Shown: one piece after another, positions 16,842 through 26,266 of the stretch
Position numbering within the stretch: position 1 is the first letter of the stretch
How the letters are laid out: every line of letters starts with the position of its first letter
Assembly: GCF_947499705.1 (NCBI RefSeq)
Contig: NZ_CANMPJ010000001.1
Location: 1,151,501-1,215,500 of the forward strand
Length of the DNA: 64,000 bases
DNA from: an uncultured Erythrobacter sp.
GTDB lineage: Bacteria; Pseudomonadota; Alphaproteobacteria; Sphingomonadales; Sphingomonadaceae
Direction of reading: 5' to 3'
Notes under the pieces: generated by a model
The model's input: the letters and a program-made list of their open reading frames with translations, nothing else
The model's database searches: none
Told to the model about the DNA's origin: nothing
Program-made: the position numbers and the translations under genes

Positions 16842-18641
16842 TCAGTCGGCAAAGGCTGCATCTTCAAGGTGCAGTTCTGCCGCAGGCCTGCTGCCCCAAT
16901 CGTCGAGTTTGACCCGGCCTGCGAGATGGAATTTTCGGCCCGCACTGCGATGCATCAGGGTTTGGGCCATTTCGGTTTCGGCTGCACGGAACGCTATGCC
17001 TTTGAAAGATCGCCCGTCATTTCCGCTTGCGATAATGCGCAGGTGATCTTTTCCGACAATGTCTGCCTTCACGATCCTGACCGGACCCACTGCAACGCGC
17101 GGTGCCGGCCAGCCTACGCCGTATGGACCAGCGGCATCCAACGACGTGACCAGATCCGGGGTGAGGCCGCCGGGCGCAAGCGCGAGGTCCAGCTTCATTG
17201 ATTGGCCGAGCCGCGCACGCTCTATGTCGCGTGCCAAGCGCTCGTTCAGGAAATCGGTGAATGCTGCGATCTGGTCATTCGAAATCGTCAGACCCGCCGC
17301 CATGGCGTGCCCACCGCCTGCGACAAGCAATCCAGCCTCGCGCGCAGCAATGATCGCAGCACCCAGATCAACACCAGAGATCGAACGCCCGCTGCCTTTT
17401 CCCGTGCCGTCGCTTTCATCTTGAGCGATGACGATCGAAGGCTTCCCGGTCTTTTCCTTAATCCGCCCGGCAACGATGCCGATCACACCTGGATGCCAGC
17501 TGGTTCCTGAAACCACATGCACTGCCGAATTATGCTGCGCCGCGAGTTGCTCTTCTGCTTCGGTCTGTACCTCAGCTTCGATTGCCCGCCGTTCCTCGTT
17601 CAACACCGAAAGTTGCTCCGCAATTTCGCGAGCCTCATCCGGATCGTGCGTGGTCAGCAAACGCACGCCAAGCGTCGATTCTCCGATTCTCCCGCCTGCA
17701 TTGATGCGGGGGCCGAGCGCAAAGCCGAGATCACTCGCCTGCGGTGCTCGCTTCAACCTGCTGGCATCGATCAGCGCTGCCATCCCGATCCGTTCGCGCC
17801 GCGCGAGCACTTTGAGGCCCTGCGCAACAAAGGCACGGTTCAGCCCGTGAAGCGCAGCGACGTCTGCAACGGTACCGAGCGCCACCAGGTCGAGCAGGCT
17901 CTTGAGATCGGGTTCGGTCCGACCTTCGAAAAAGCCGCGTTGCCGCAGATGGCGAACCAATGCGATGGCCAGTAGAAATGCAACGCCGACCGCCGCCAAA
18001 TGCCCGTGGCTCGCCGCAAGATCGCTTTCATCTAGCCGGTTGGGATTTACCAGCGCGGCAGTCGGCGGCAGTTCCGCGGCGCATTTGTGGTGGTCGACGA
18101 CGATCACGTCGACGCCAGCGTCACGTGCCATTGAAAGAGCCTCGTAGGCCATAGCCCCACAATCAACCGTCACGATGAGGCTTGAGCCTGTCTCGGAGAG
18201 TTTGACCAACGCTTCGCCGCTTGGCCCGTACCCTTCTAGCAGGCGATCTGGAATATAGTAGTCGGCGTCAGCTCCAAGCATCCGCAAAACATCGACCATC
18301 AACGCCGCGCTTGTCGCGCCGTCGACATCGTAATCGCCGTAGATGGTGATCTGCTCTTTCGACAGCACCGCCTGCGCAATTCGCTTCGCAGCGCGCTCCA
18401 TGTCCTGGAATTCAGCCGGGTCAGGCAGGAATTCGCGCAAGGTCGGTTTTGCGTGCCGCTGGATGTCGTCTTGCTGCACGCCCCGCGTCAGCAGCAATTG
18501 AGCCACGATATCGTGATCCAACGAGACTGCAGAATTCGCCGGATCGTCCCCCAAATGCATATTGCCGCCGCGCCAATGCCATGCGCGGCCGGAAAGAGAG
18601 CTCGAAACTCCCAGAACATTGGAAAGCGATTGAGTAGCCAT
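16842..18641 (-). CDS. recJ: RecJ single-stranded-DNA-specific exonuclease
   Basis: The 599-residue 5'-3' ssDNA exonuclease acts in recombination and mismatch or base-excision repair. The DHH-family motifs are visible: YGDYDVDGA (about 101-109), a second acidic motif TVDCG and VVDHHK (DHH at about 183-185). The DHHA1 part includes GRSISGVDLG and GGHAMAAG. The ATG at 18641 gives MATQSLSNVLGVSSSLSGRAWHWR-type residues expected for the family; a TTG at 18695 would only add an atypical leader. Confidence 0.94.
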   Translation of the reverse strand: MATQSLSNVLGVSSSLSGRAWHWRGGNMHLGDDPANSAVSLDHDIVAQLLLTRGVQQDDIQRHAKPTLREFLPDPAEFQDMERAAKRIAQAVLSKEQITIYGDYDVDGATSAALMVDVLRMLGADADYYIPDRLLEGYGPSGEALVKLSETGSSLIVTVDCGAMAYEALSMARDAGVDVIVVDHHKCAAELPPTAALVNPNRLDESDLAASHGHLAAVGVAFLLAIALVRHLRQRGFFEGRTEPDLKSLLDLVALGTVADVAALHGLNRAFVAQGLKVLARRERIGMAALIDASRLKRAPQASDLGFALGPRINAGGRIGESTLGVRLLTTHDPDEAREIAEQLSVLNEERRAIEAEVQTEAEEQLAAQHNSAVHVVSGTSWHPGVIGIVAGRIKEKTGKPSIVIAQDESDGTGKGSGRSISGVDLGAAIIAAREAGLLVAGGGHAMAAGLTISNDQIAAFTDFLNERLARDIERARLGQSMKLDLALAPGGLTPDLVTSLDAAGPYGVGWPAPRVAVGPVRIVKADIVGKDHLRIIASGNDGRSFKGIAFRAAETEMAQTLMHRSAGRKFHLAGRVKLDDWGSRPAAELHLEDAAFAD

Positions 18642-18725
18642 CGCGCTGTGCGTACCGTAATCTCCGACTTCGCGACAGGCGTGTTCCTTTGACAATCTAC
18701 AGGCGGCTATCTTTGCATTCTAGAT

Positions 18726-19217
18726 ATGACTGATCGCCGAAACACGAAAACCCTTTTGGTAATCTGGCACAGCAGAACCGGCGCGAGCCAGGCAATGGCC
18801 GAGGCCGCAGCCGAAGCCGACGATGCCGTATTGATGCCGGCTGAGGATGTTTCTTCTGAGGATTTACGGCGGGCTGCAGCGTACCTTTTCGTGTGCCCTG
18901 AGAACCTCGCGAGCATGAGCGGGACGATGAAGGAAATGTTCGATCGGAACTACTATCCCGTGCTCGGTCAGATCGAAGGGCGACCGTATGCAACGATCAT
19001 CGCAGCGGGTTCCGATGGAGAAGGTGCTCAGCGCCAACTTGATCGAATTGCCACGGGTTGGCGGCTCAAACGGGTCGCAGATCCGCTAATCGTCAGCTTT
19101 GACGCGCAGACGCCAGAGGCGATCCTCGCACCCAAAAAAGCCCCTGCTAACGCTTTGAAAGCATGCCGAGAAATGGGACTAGCTATGGCGGAGGGCCTGA
19201 CGATCGGTGTTTTTTGA
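18726..19217 (+). CDS. Flavodoxin-like NAD(P)H-dependent oxidoreductase
   Basis: This 163-residue protein has a flavodoxin fold. The N-terminal FMN phosphate-binding loop is LVIWHSRTGASQAMAEA, and the central VCPENLASMSGTMKEMFDRNYY matches the FMN-contacting loop of NADPH-dependent FMN reductase-type proteins. The substrate is unknown. It is divergent from recJ and the first of three plus-strand genes of mixed or unknown function. Confidence 0.75.
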   Translation: MTDRRNTKTLLVIWHSRTGASQAMAEAAAEADDAVLMPAEDVSSEDLRRAAAYLFVCPENLASMSGTMKEMFDRNYYPVLGQIEGRPYATIIAAGSDGEGAQRQLDRIATGWRLKRVADPLIVSFDAQTPEAILAPKKAPANALKACREMGLAMAEGLTIGVF

Positions 19218-19302
19218 CCCTTACCGAATGTTTAAGGGCAAAGCTCACAATTGAGGACTCGACGCTGACCGCAAATGGAGTCAATGTTATAAACTTGGGG
19301 TC

Positions 19303-20160
19303 GTGACTGGGAACAGCGGGGCAAAGAGAGGTCTCTTGACCATCGATCAATCGCAGCACGCCGATGCCAAAGGACTGCATCTGCTGTTCGCAGCAGGGAA
19401 ACGGCCGACGCGTGCCGCCCTGAAAGAGTTTGTCGCTAGTCAACGATCGGTGTCGATTGCACACGATCCGTTTGAAGATTCTCCACTGCAACTTGTCGGG
19501 GCTGACGATGATGGCTTTCGGCCGACAGCCGAGTTGCGGCCCGATTCAAGCAATGAGATTTGGATTGAGATGCTGCTGGAAGGATTGTCGTTCGATCTCC
19601 GCGGCATTGCTCCAGGTCAGTTTTGCGAGTTTCCCGAGATAGAGCATCAGTTCGATCTTGAGAAAAGCCCGGGCGCGTTTCGACTGGAAGCCATGCTGCT
19701 CGAACCGGGGCAGCATTTGGCGGGCGCAGAAGCGAGTTTGCCGGTCGCGCAAGGCTTGATCACGCTCGCGCGCGATTTGGTCCATCACTTCGCGGATCTC
19801 GTCGCTATTGTGTGGCCACCTTCCAAGAGTGCGATTGGGCGTCGGTATTTCGAATCCGTCTCCACGGCTTGGCTCGAAGGTGGACCATTCCCGGCATTGG
19901 GCCTGACGGCGTTTCGTGAAACCATCGATGGAGCGTTGCAAAGCGTTGGCTTGGACTTCTGGATTGGTCAGGAACTGCGCGTAGAGCCGCCTTTGTCAGT
20001 GGACAAAATCAATGCGACGCGCCTGGCGATTCGCATAGTCAATCAATTGATCATCGTCGGCGGACTTGAGGAAAGCGAACGAATGGTTGGGCCGGATGGC
20101 ACCCAATTGGTGATGCGCCCCTCTCGCAATCGAAAATTCATAAGGGTGTGGCGCGAGTAG
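19303..20160 (+). CDS. Conserved hypothetical protein, no recognisable domain
   Basis: The 285-residue acidic soluble protein has no signal peptide or membrane segment. I do not recognise the family. Visible blocks are LHLLFAAGKRPTRAALKEFV, a central acidic stretch, VVWPPSKSAIGRRYF-like (IVWPPSKSA) and a basic C-terminus RPSRNRKFIRVWRE. The start is uncertain: a GTG at 19303, or a TTG at 19336 close behind AGAGAGG. It ends only 3 bp before the AHH nuclease gene, so the two are probably translated together. Confidence 0.6.
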   Translation: MTGNSGAKRGLLTIDQSQHADAKGLHLLFAAGKRPTRAALKEFVASQRSVSIAHDPFEDSPLQLVGADDDGFRPTAELRPDSSNEIWIEMLLEGLSFDLRGIAPGQFCEFPEIEHQFDLEKSPGAFRLEAMLLEPGQHLAGAEASLPVAQGLITLARDLVHHFADLVAIVWPPSKSAIGRRYFESVSTAWLEGGPFPALGLTAFRETIDGALQSVGLDFWIGQELRVEPPLSVDKINATRLAIRIVNQLIIVGGLEESERMVGPDGTQLVMRPSRNRKFIRVWRE

Positions 20161-20163
20161 TTG

Positions 20164-20715
20164 ATGACAAACAGGGGGTTCATTGGCGGCGGCAGTTCAG
20201 TTCAGGCTCACGGAAAGCCAAAGCGTCCACGCATCTCCTTTCGCAACGTTAATCGCAAAGGAGAGCCGGACCATGATCCAAGCCTCCAGCGGCACCACCT
20301 GTTGCCCCGACAACTCCTCAGCCGACGGTGTTTCGGATCAATGTTCGCCCAGATCGGGCGCGATACAATTGGCTTTGATGACTTCCGAGCGAACGGGCTG
20401 CTTCTTCCTGCGACTGAAGAGGCTTCACTGCGAACCGGCATGCCGCTGCATCGCGGCCCGCACCGCGAGTACAACGAACTTGTAATCGAACGCGTCGGCA
20501 ATGTTGAAGCGCGCTGGCAGGCATTGCGCCGCGAAGATCCGCAAGCAGCTCTTTCCGAAGCGCTATTACGGCTTTGTCTGCTTCAATCGGCATTGCGGCG
20601 CCGATTGCTGCAAGAGCGGCGGCGTCTCGTCCTCAACCGCAAAGATCCCTTGGGAACGGGCTACGACTTTACGGAACTCGATGCCATGGCTGAGCAGCTC
20701 TGGGATTCGACTTGA
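20164..20715 (+). CDS. AHH-type HNH/EndoVII-superfamily nuclease domain protein
   Basis: The 183-residue protein contains LQRHHLLPRQLLS at about residues 41-53, followed by FDDFRANGLLLPA and LHRGPHREYNELV. This layout matches the AHH nuclease domain (HNH/EndoVII superfamily), here with an R in place of the leading A. The C-terminus is helical, ending DFTELDAMAEQLW. The ATG at 20164 lies directly after the upstream stop. A second ATG at 20273 has a good AAAGGAGAG but opens another frame without homology. No toxin delivery domain or immunity gene is evident; substrate and role are unknown. Confidence 0.65.
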   Translation: MTNRGFIGGGSSVQAHGKPKRPRISFRNVNRKGEPDHDPSLQRHHLLPRQLLSRRCFGSMFAQIGRDTIGFDDFRANGLLLPATEEASLRTGMPLHRGPHREYNELVIERVGNVEARWQALRREDPQAALSEALLRLCLLQSALRRRLLQERRRLVLNRKDPLGTGYDFTELDAMAEQLWDST

Positions 20716-20719
20716 GCGG

Positions 20720-21724
20720 TTACTCCGCAGCTTCGGCCAGCGCCGACCATGATGTATAGTTTGAATTCGCCAACAGCAGGGCTTTTGCCTCGTGATATTC
20801 CTGTTCCATGCGAGCGACGAGGTCTTCGACAGTGCCGACGGATTTGATTGCGCCCACGCCCTGGCCAGAACCCCAGATATCCTTCCAGGCTTTGGCTTTG
20901 GTGTTGCCGCCGCTTCCGAAATTCATCTTGGAAGGGTCGCTTTCGGGAAGGTTGTCTGGATCCAGCCCTGCGTTTTCGATGGAGCTGCGCAGGTAGTTGC
21001 CGTGCACGCCGGTGAACAAGTTGGTGTAAACGATGCCTTCCGCTGAGCCATCAACAATACCTTGCTTATAGCTCTGGTCTGCGTTGGCTTCTTCGGTGGC
21101 GATGAAGGCGCTGCCGGAATAACCGAAGTCGGCGCGCATGCCCTGTGCGGCAAGGATCGATGACCCATGAGCGATCGAACCGGACAGCGCGACAAGACCA
21201 TCAAACCATTCGCGGATTTCCTGCATCAGGGCGAAGGGCGAGAGCGATCCGGCATGGCCGCCAGCGCCAGCTGCGACCGGAATGAGACCGTCGGCGCCTT
21301 TGGAAATAGCCTTTTGCGCGAAGCGGTTGTTGATCACGTCATGCATCGTGATCCCGCCCCAGTTGGTTACGGCCTGGAAAATCTCTTCACGCGCGCCGAG
21401 CGATGTAATGATCATCGGCACCTGCCACTTCTCGCAAGTAGCCATATCCGCCATCACGCGGTCGTTCGACTTGTGGACGATCTGGTTGACGGCAAACGGA
21501 GCCGCCGGGCGATCGGGGTTCTCGCGATTGTGCTTGGCGAGTTCCTCCGTGATCTGGTGCAGCCATTCGTCAAGCAGAGTCTGCGGCCGCGCGTTCAATG
21601 CCGGGAAGCTGCCGATAATTCCGGCCTTGCACTGTGCGATCACCAATTCGGGGCCGGAAACGATGAAAAGCGGCGATCCGATCAGTGGCAAACGAAGGCG
21701 ATCGAACGGGGCGGGAAGCGGCAT
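20720..21724 (-). CDS. NAD(P)H-dependent flavin oxidoreductase / nitronate monooxygenase family
   Basis: The 334-residue TIM-barrel FMN enzyme begins FDRLRLPLIGSPLFIVSGPEL and carries the family glycine block GADGLIPVAAGAGGHAG and GMRADFGYSGSAFIATEEA. Such enzymes oxidise alkyl nitronates or reduce quinones; the exact substrate cannot be told. The ATG at 21724 has GGAGAC upstream. It lies 49 bp behind the amidohydrolase gene and is probably cotranscribed with it. The long in-frame upstream extension to 21841 overlaps that gene and is rejected. Confidence 0.85.
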   Translation of the reverse strand: MPLPAPFDRLRLPLIGSPLFIVSGPELVIAQCKAGIIGSFPALNARPQTLLDEWLHQITEELAKHNRENPDRPAAPFAVNQIVHKSNDRVMADMATCEKWQVPMIITSLGAREEIFQAVTNWGGITMHDVINNRFAQKAISKGADGLIPVAAGAGGHAGSLSPFALMQEIREWFDGLVALSGSIAHGSSILAAQGMRADFGYSGSAFIATEEANADQSYKQGIVDGSAEGIVYTNLFTGVHGNYLRSSIENAGLDPDNLPESDPSKMNFGSGGNTKAKAWKDIWGSGQGVGAIKSVGTVEDLVARMEQEYHEAKALLLANSNYTSWSALAEAAE

Positions 21725-21773
21725 CAAGGTCTCCTGAATTGGGTAAGCGCGCGGGTTAGGTTGCAGAATGCAA

Positions 21774-22817
21774 CTACGCAAGCACCTCTTCAATGCGATA
21801 GAACCGCGCTGCGTTCCCGGAATAAAGCGCGGCCTTCTCATCGGGACTGGCGCCCTGGGTCAGCCGTTTGAAGGTATTCCACAGCACCGGATAGGTCGCA
21901 CCCCAGCGATCGACCGGGTAATTGCTTTCGAACATAGCGCGATTTGGTCCGAACGCTTCGATGCAGGTTTCGATGTAGGGTCGCCATAGGGCAGCCAGAT
22001 GTTCGGAACTTGCGCCTGCCGCCGGGCCTTCTTCCGGCATGGCGCAATTGTGCATCGCGAGCCCGCCGAGTTTCACGACCACATTCTCGCACTGCGCAAG
22101 CTCTTTGATGTTATGCCGCCACGTGTCGAAACGCTCATGCAGCTTGCCCGTGTAGCTCGCCATGCCGAGCGGGGTGCCGCAATGATCCAGGCAGATCGGT
22201 GTGTCGGGGAAGACGCGCGCGAGATCGATCACGTCCGGGATTTGCGGCTCCAGAATCCAAGCATCGAAGCTCAGCCCGCGCTTGCCGATTTCGGCAAAGC
22301 CTTCGCGGAACATCGCGTCTAGATAAAGCTCAGGCGGTGCGTGGAAGGGAGGGCCGAGCACCTCGGGGTCGGCATCCCAGGCGCCTTGATGGCGAATGCC
22401 TTTGAAACGATTGGGCGCGGCTGCGAGCAAGGCATCGAGCACGTCTCCCGCCGCTGAGCCTTGCAGCAAATCAGCATGGCCCACGATCCCGGCGCAGGCG
22501 CGCAGATCACCATAGAGCCCGCTGGCCGATTGCGCCGCGACGCCGTTCACATATTCGACTTCACCAACCGGCTTTTTCGCGTCGCCATAGGCACCGTTGT
22601 AGAATGCACCGCACTCCATAAAGACGGTCGCGACAATGTTATGTCCGCTTGTAACGTCGGCATGGAGATGGTCGAAGCCGTAATAGGCTGCATCGACCAG
22701 CGTTTCGATGAAGCGATGCCGCGGCTCCGGGAACATCGGCAGCATGGGTCTCAGGTCCCACAGATGATGATGCGGGTCGATAATCGGTAGCTCAGGTTCA
22801 AGGATCGCTTCGGTCAT
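21774..22817 (-). CDS. Amidohydrolase family (COG3618) metal-dependent hydrolase
   Basis: The 347-residue TIM-barrel hydrolase has the N-terminal metal motif DPHHHLWDL (about 14-22), a central CLDHCGTP and the C-terminal MFESNYPVDRW typical of the 2-pyrone-4,6-dicarboxylate lactonase/COG3618 group. Substrates in that group are lactones or esters of aromatic or sugar catabolism; this one is unassigned. With the downstream nitronate monooxygenase-type gene it may form a small catabolic pair. Confidence 0.85.
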   Translation of the reverse strand: MTEAILEPELPIIDPHHHLWDLRPMLPMFPEPRHRFIETLVDAAYYGFDHLHADVTSGHNIVATVFMECGAFYNGAYGDAKKPVGEVEYVNGVAAQSASGLYGDLRACAGIVGHADLLQGSAAGDVLDALLAAAPNRFKGIRHQGAWDADPEVLGPPFHAPPELYLDAMFREGFAEIGKRGLSFDAWILEPQIPDVIDLARVFPDTPICLDHCGTPLGMASYTGKLHERFDTWRHNIKELAQCENVVVKLGGLAMHNCAMPEEGPAAGASSEHLAALWRPYIETCIEAFGPNRAMFESNYPVDRWGATYPVLWNTFKRLTQGASPDEKAALYSGNAARFYRIEEVLA

Positions 22818-22844
22818 AAACTCGCTTTCTGAGGGGCAATGCGT

Positions 22845-23624
22845 CTAAGCAACTGCGCGGCGATAGAGGTGCCAGGTCGAATGGCCAAGGACCGGCAGCG
22901 CCACCAGCAATCCAAGAAACGCTGGGATCATGGCAATGAACAGCAGCGCGGCAATCACCAGCGCCCAGATCAGCATCACGGCAGTGTTGGCCCGGATAAC
23001 CGCAAAGCTGGCGATGATCGCAGTTGGAAAGCTGACCTTGCGGTCGACCAGCATCGGCAGGCTGATCACGGTCATCGAATAGAACGCGAATGCCATCACA
23101 GCGCCCACTGCACTGCCAACAACCAGCATCATGATGCCTGCATTGGTCTGGAACATTGCAATCGATTCCCCGCCAAGCCCGGATTCGGCCATGAAGATGG
23201 CGAAGATTGCGTGTGCGACGATCATCCAGAATGAAAAGGCGACGAAGACAATCACGCCCATGCTCAAAATCTGATCGTCACCGTGTCCCTTGAGTGCGCC
23301 GAGGACATTGCCCCAGCCAAGCGGCTCCCCAGCCTCTCGGCGTCGGCTGGCTTCGTACAGACCCACAGCCACGAAGGGTGCGATCAAGGGGAAGCCTGCG
23401 GTCGCCGGGATCAGCAGGCTGGTATAGCCGCCCACAAGCGCGAGATACCCAAGGATTAGGCCTGTCGCGACATAGATCCCGCCGAAGAACAACCCATATT
23501 GCGGAATGCTGCGGAAGTCGGCCCACCCGTCAGCCAGCGCACCGCGAAGATCGGTCATCGTCAGACCGTCGGCGATCTGCGGACGCGGTGCCGCAACTTC
23601 GGGCGATCGTTCAATCGCGCTCAT
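22845..23624 (-). CDS. DUF2189 multi-pass membrane protein
   Basis: The 259-residue inner-membrane protein has about six hydrophobic segments after a short cytoplasmic N-terminus. DLRGALADGWADFRSIPQYGLFFG is the conserved DUF2189 start region. The function is unknown; homologues are often annotated as cytochrome c oxidase-associated or as integral membrane proteins without experimental support. The ATG at 23624 is preceded by GGAGAA; an in-frame codon at 23645 lacks such a site. It stops 27 bp before the amidohydrolase start. Confidence 0.8.
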   Translation of the reverse strand: MSAIERSPEVAAPRPQIADGLTMTDLRGALADGWADFRSIPQYGLFFGGIYVATGLILGYLALVGGYTSLLIPATAGFPLIAPFVAVGLYEASRRREAGEPLGWGNVLGALKGHGDDQILSMGVIVFVAFSFWMIVAHAIFAIFMAESGLGGESIAMFQTNAGIMMLVVGSAVGAVMAFAFYSMTVISLPMLVDRKVSFPTAIIASFAVIRANTAVMLIWALVIAALLFIAMIPAFLGLLVALPVLGHSTWHLYRRAVA

Positions 23625-23715
23625 AGACGGTTCTCCCCTCTCCAAAGGATGCGTCAGTATGCGCGATCACTGTGCGCCCGTCTTTGCGGTGCATCAAGTT
23701 CTGGCGCGCAAGCGA

Positions 23716-24297
23716 TCAGGAAAACGGGTTGCCCTGATGATCAATGAAAGCTCGTTCATCCGGAGTGGACTCGCGCCCGAGCATCGGATTGCGGTAGGGA
23801 AACCGTCCGTAGCGCTCCACGATATCGCGATGTTTGCGCGCAAAACCGGCGACGTGGACTGCACGATCAACCAGCGCTTCGAATTTCTTGACACAGATTG
23901 CCTGCAGATGTCGGTCCTCTGCATGCATCAGGGGCATGTAGAGAAACTGGCGCTCGTCGATACTGAGCCGTTCGTCCTCACCGTTTTCGATGGCATCTAA
24001 AGACAGTTCCTGCGCCTTCCGATCCTGCTCGAATGCAGCTCCCGTATCCCGGTGAATGTTGCGGGAGAATTGATCGAGCACGATCACCAGAGCGAGCCGC
24101 CCTCGTGGTGTTTCCGCCCAATGGTCGATTTCACCGGAGCCAGCCTGAACAAGCAGGTGCCCAAAACGCCTTGCAATCTGTTGATCAAGCTCCTGCGACG
24201 AGGAGAACCAATTTTCTGGCATCAACTCAAGAAACCAGAACTGCAGCACTGATAAAGCGTCTTCCGGCAATATTCGCGCAGGCCCTGTCTCGTTCAC
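23716..24297 (-). CDS. DUF924 family protein
   Basis: The 193-residue soluble helical protein has the DUF924 features VLQFWF near the N-terminus, [20 protein letters not shown] in the middle and [15 protein letters not shown] near the C-terminus. These resemble TPR-like helical proteins; no enzymatic role is known. Its ATG overlaps the leuA stop by 4 bp, so it is translated behind leuA. Confidence 0.85.
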   Translation of the reverse strand: MNETGPARILPEDALSVLQFWFLELMPENWFSSSQELDQQIARRFGHLLVQAGSGEIDHWAETPRGRLALVIVLDQFSRNIHRDTGAAFEQDRKAQELSLDAIENGEDERLSIDERQFLYMPLMHAEDRHLQAICVKKFEALVDRAVHVAGFARKHRDIVERYGRFPYRNPMLGRESTPDERAFIDHQGNPFS

Positions 24298-25970
24298 CCC
24301 GCCACCGCACTGTTAGCCGCGCTCAGCACTGCCCGGACACTGGCTGTCGCGACGTCTTCATCGATCCCGCAGCCCCAGATTACGCGTCCGCCGCTCTCGC
24401 ATTCAAGATAGGCGGCGGCGCGCGCATCGCGGCCTGAACCGAGCGCGTGTTCGGTGTAGTCGCGGACTTTGAGGTCGATATCGAAGGCGTCTTCAAGCGT
24501 GGAAACGACGCTTGAGATAAGCCCGTTGCCGCGTCCCGACACGCTCTGTTGGCCGCCATCGACTGCGATCTTTCCCACGAAGATACGCGTGCCATCGCTG
24601 CCGCGACTTTCCTCGTAATCGACCAGTTGGAAATGTTTGTCCGGTGTTTGCACATGATACGAGCGCTTGAACTCGTCCCAGATGTCAGCAGCGTTGAGTT
24701 CCCGGCCCAACTCGTCGGCAAGGCGCTGGACAGACTTGGAGAAATCGGCCTGCATCTTCTTGGGCAGTTTGAGGCCCTGATCTTGTTCTAGCACCCACGC
24801 GAATCCGCCTTTGCCGCTCTGCGAATTGACGCGGATGACAGCTTCGTAATCGCGGCCCAGATCCGCCGGGTCGATCGGCAGATAGGGCACCCGCCAATCC
24901 TCGTTGTTCTGCGTGGAGCGCGCTTCGAAACCCTTCTTGATCGCGTCCTGATGCGAGCCAGAGAAGGCGGTGAAGACCAGCTCACCTCCATAGGGATGGC
25001 GTTGATGCACGGGCAGATCGTTGCAGTATTCTACCGTCTCGATCACGCGATCGATGTCTGAAAAGTCGAGACCGGGATCGACGCCTTGCGTGTACATGTT
25101 GAGCGCCATTGTCACGAGGCAGCAATTGCCGGTGCGCTCGCCGTTCCCGAACAGACACCCTTCTACGCGGTCTGCCCCCGCCATAATGCCCAGCTCCGCC
25201 GCTGCAACGCCGGTGCCGCGATCATTGTGTGTGTGAAGCGAGATGACCGCTGCATCTCGGTTCGGCAGATTGCGGCAGAAATACTCGATCTGATCCGCGT
25301 AGATATTGGGTGTTGCTGCCTCGACCGTGGCGGGCAGGTTGAGAATGATTGGTTTCTCAGGGGTCGGCGCCAGCACCTCCATCACCGCCGCGCACACTTC
25401 GATGCTGAAATCGATCTCTGCGGTCGAGAACGTCTCGGGCGAATATTGGAAGTGCCAATCGGTATCGGGACGCTGGGCAGCTTCGTCGCGCATCACCTTT
25501 GCACCGGCCATCGCAATTTCGCGCACTTCGTCTTTCGACATGCGGAACACGATGTCGCGCCATGCGGGCGAGACTGCGTTGTAGAGATGGACGATTGCCG
25601 TGCGCGCACCTTCAAGGCTTTCGAAGGAGGTCCGGATCAGGTCCTCGCGCGACTGAGTGAGCACCTGCACGGTCACGTCATCGGGGATCGCGCCCGATTT
25701 GACCAAGCCTGAGATGAAGTCGAATTCGGTCGCGCCAGCACTTGGGAAGCCGACCTCGATTTCCTTCACGCCTACTTCGACCAGCAGGTCGAAAAAGCGT
25801 CGCTTTTTCACTCCGTCCATCGGATCGATGATCGACTGGTTGCCATCGCGCAGGTCGGTAGAAAGCCAGCGCGGCGGAGCCGTGATGGTTTTCGACGGCC
25901 ATTGGCGATCAGGCAAGTTGATCTGAGGAAAGGCGCGGTATTTGCGAGAAGGCTCTGAGAGCATGGACAT
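24294..25970 (-). CDS. leuA: 2-isopropylmalate synthase
   Basis: LeuA condenses acetyl-CoA with 2-oxoisovalerate, the first committed step to leucine. The 558-residue protein is of the LeuA type-2 class. The catalytic-metal residues are visible in TDLRDGNQS (R41, D42) and HTHND (H246, H248), and a C-terminal regulatory domain for leucine feedback includes [18 protein letters not shown]. The ATG at 25970 has no obvious Shine-Dalgarno; a second ATG at 25964 is possible. A putative Leu-rich leader peptide and alternative hairpins lie 38-137 bp upstream. Confidence 0.94.
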   Translation of the reverse strand: MSMLSEPSRKYRAFPQINLPDRQWPSKTITAPPRWLSTDLRDGNQSIIDPMDGVKKRRFFDLLVEVGVKEIEVGFPSAGATEFDFISGLVKSGAIPDDVTVQVLTQSREDLIRTSFESLEGARTAIVHLYNAVSPAWRDIVFRMSKDEVREIAMAGAKVMRDEAAQRPDTDWHFQYSPETFSTAEIDFSIEVCAAVMEVLAPTPEKPIILNLPATVEAATPNIYADQIEYFCRNLPNRDAAVISLHTHNDRGTGVAAAELGIMAGADRVEGCLFGNGERTGNCCLVTMALNMYTQGVDPGLDFSDIDRVIETVEYCNDLPVHQRHPYGGELVFTAFSGSHQDAIKKGFEARSTQNNEDWRVPYLPIDPADLGRDYEAVIRVNSQSGKGGFAWVLEQDQGLKLPKKMQADFSKSVQRLADELGRELNAADIWDEFKRSYHVQTPDKHFQLVDYEESRGSDGTRIFVGKIAVDGGQQSVSGRGNGLISSVVSTLEDAFDIDLKVRDYTEHALGSGRDARAAAYLECESGGRVIWGCGIDEDVATASVRAVLSAANSAVAG

Positions 25971-26007
25971 GAGAGAAAGCTCGTTGCGAATTGTGTGATG
26001 GTAGTTT

Positions 26008-26069
26008 GGCGGCTGATCCCTTGGGAGTTAGGCCGCGTCCACTCGCACGCCGCCGTTCACGCCCAAGGG
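26008..26069 (-). promoter_or_regulatory. Putative leuA attenuator: alternative stems behind the leader peptide
   Basis: Read on the minus strand, CCCTTGGG (26069-26062) can pair with CCCAAGGG (26025-26018), and GGCGGC (26054-26049) with GCCGCC (26013-26008). The two pairings cross, so they exclude each other; GCGGC (26036-26032) offers a third partner for the last arm. The first arm overlaps the last codons of the leader peptide. There is no long U tract, so control could act on translation or through a weak terminator. Confidence 0.5.
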
Positions 26070-26107
26070 CGAGTAAGTCGTAGCAGGAGTGCAGCGTTCT
26101 CAATCAT
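26057..26107 (-). CDS. leuL: Putative leuA leader peptide, MIENAALLLRLTRPWA
   Basis: A 16-codon open frame upstream of leuA reads MIENAALLLRLTRPWA and contains four Leu codons within five positions (CTC CTG CTA CGA CTT). This is the classic layout of a ribosome-mediated leucine attenuator. Its 3' end overlaps one arm of the alternative stems. An in-frame ATG at 26119 would add MSFA. No strong ribosome-binding site is seen for either start, which lowers confidence. Confidence 0.55.
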   Translation of the reverse strand: MIENAALLLRLTRPWA

Positions 26108-26155
26108 TGCGAAAGACATTGCCCAATTTGGACGTGTTGGCAAGGAGGTGAAATC

Positions 26156-26188
26156 ATGTTCGATCTGAACAATTTCGCAGATTTATAA
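26156..26188 (+). CDS. Micro-ORF MFDLNNFADL behind a near-perfect Shine-Dalgarno
   Basis: AAGGAGGTGA (26142-26151) matches the anti-Shine-Dalgarno over ten bases and is followed at ideal spacing by ATG and ten codons ending in TAA. The peptide MFDLNNFADL resembles the first residues of phasin-like proteins, so this may be a start remnant of a lost gene or a regulatory upstream ORF. It lies 78 bp ahead of the YHS lipoprotein gene. GTTC-N5-GAAC (26158-26170) lies over its start. Confidence 0.4.
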   Translation: MFDLNNFADL

Positions 26189-26266
26189 AAAATTGTGTAA
26201 CTAGCAGCCGCTTTCCAGCGAACCGGCCATCGTTGCCCCGCAACAATGTTTTTCCAGGAGGAAATT

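Noticed and set aside
20273..20485. Alternative ORF with a good AAAGGAGAG and ATG inside the AHH gene
   Set aside because: Its translation has no similarity to known proteins, while the overlapping frame carries the AHH nuclease residues and a normal C-terminus.
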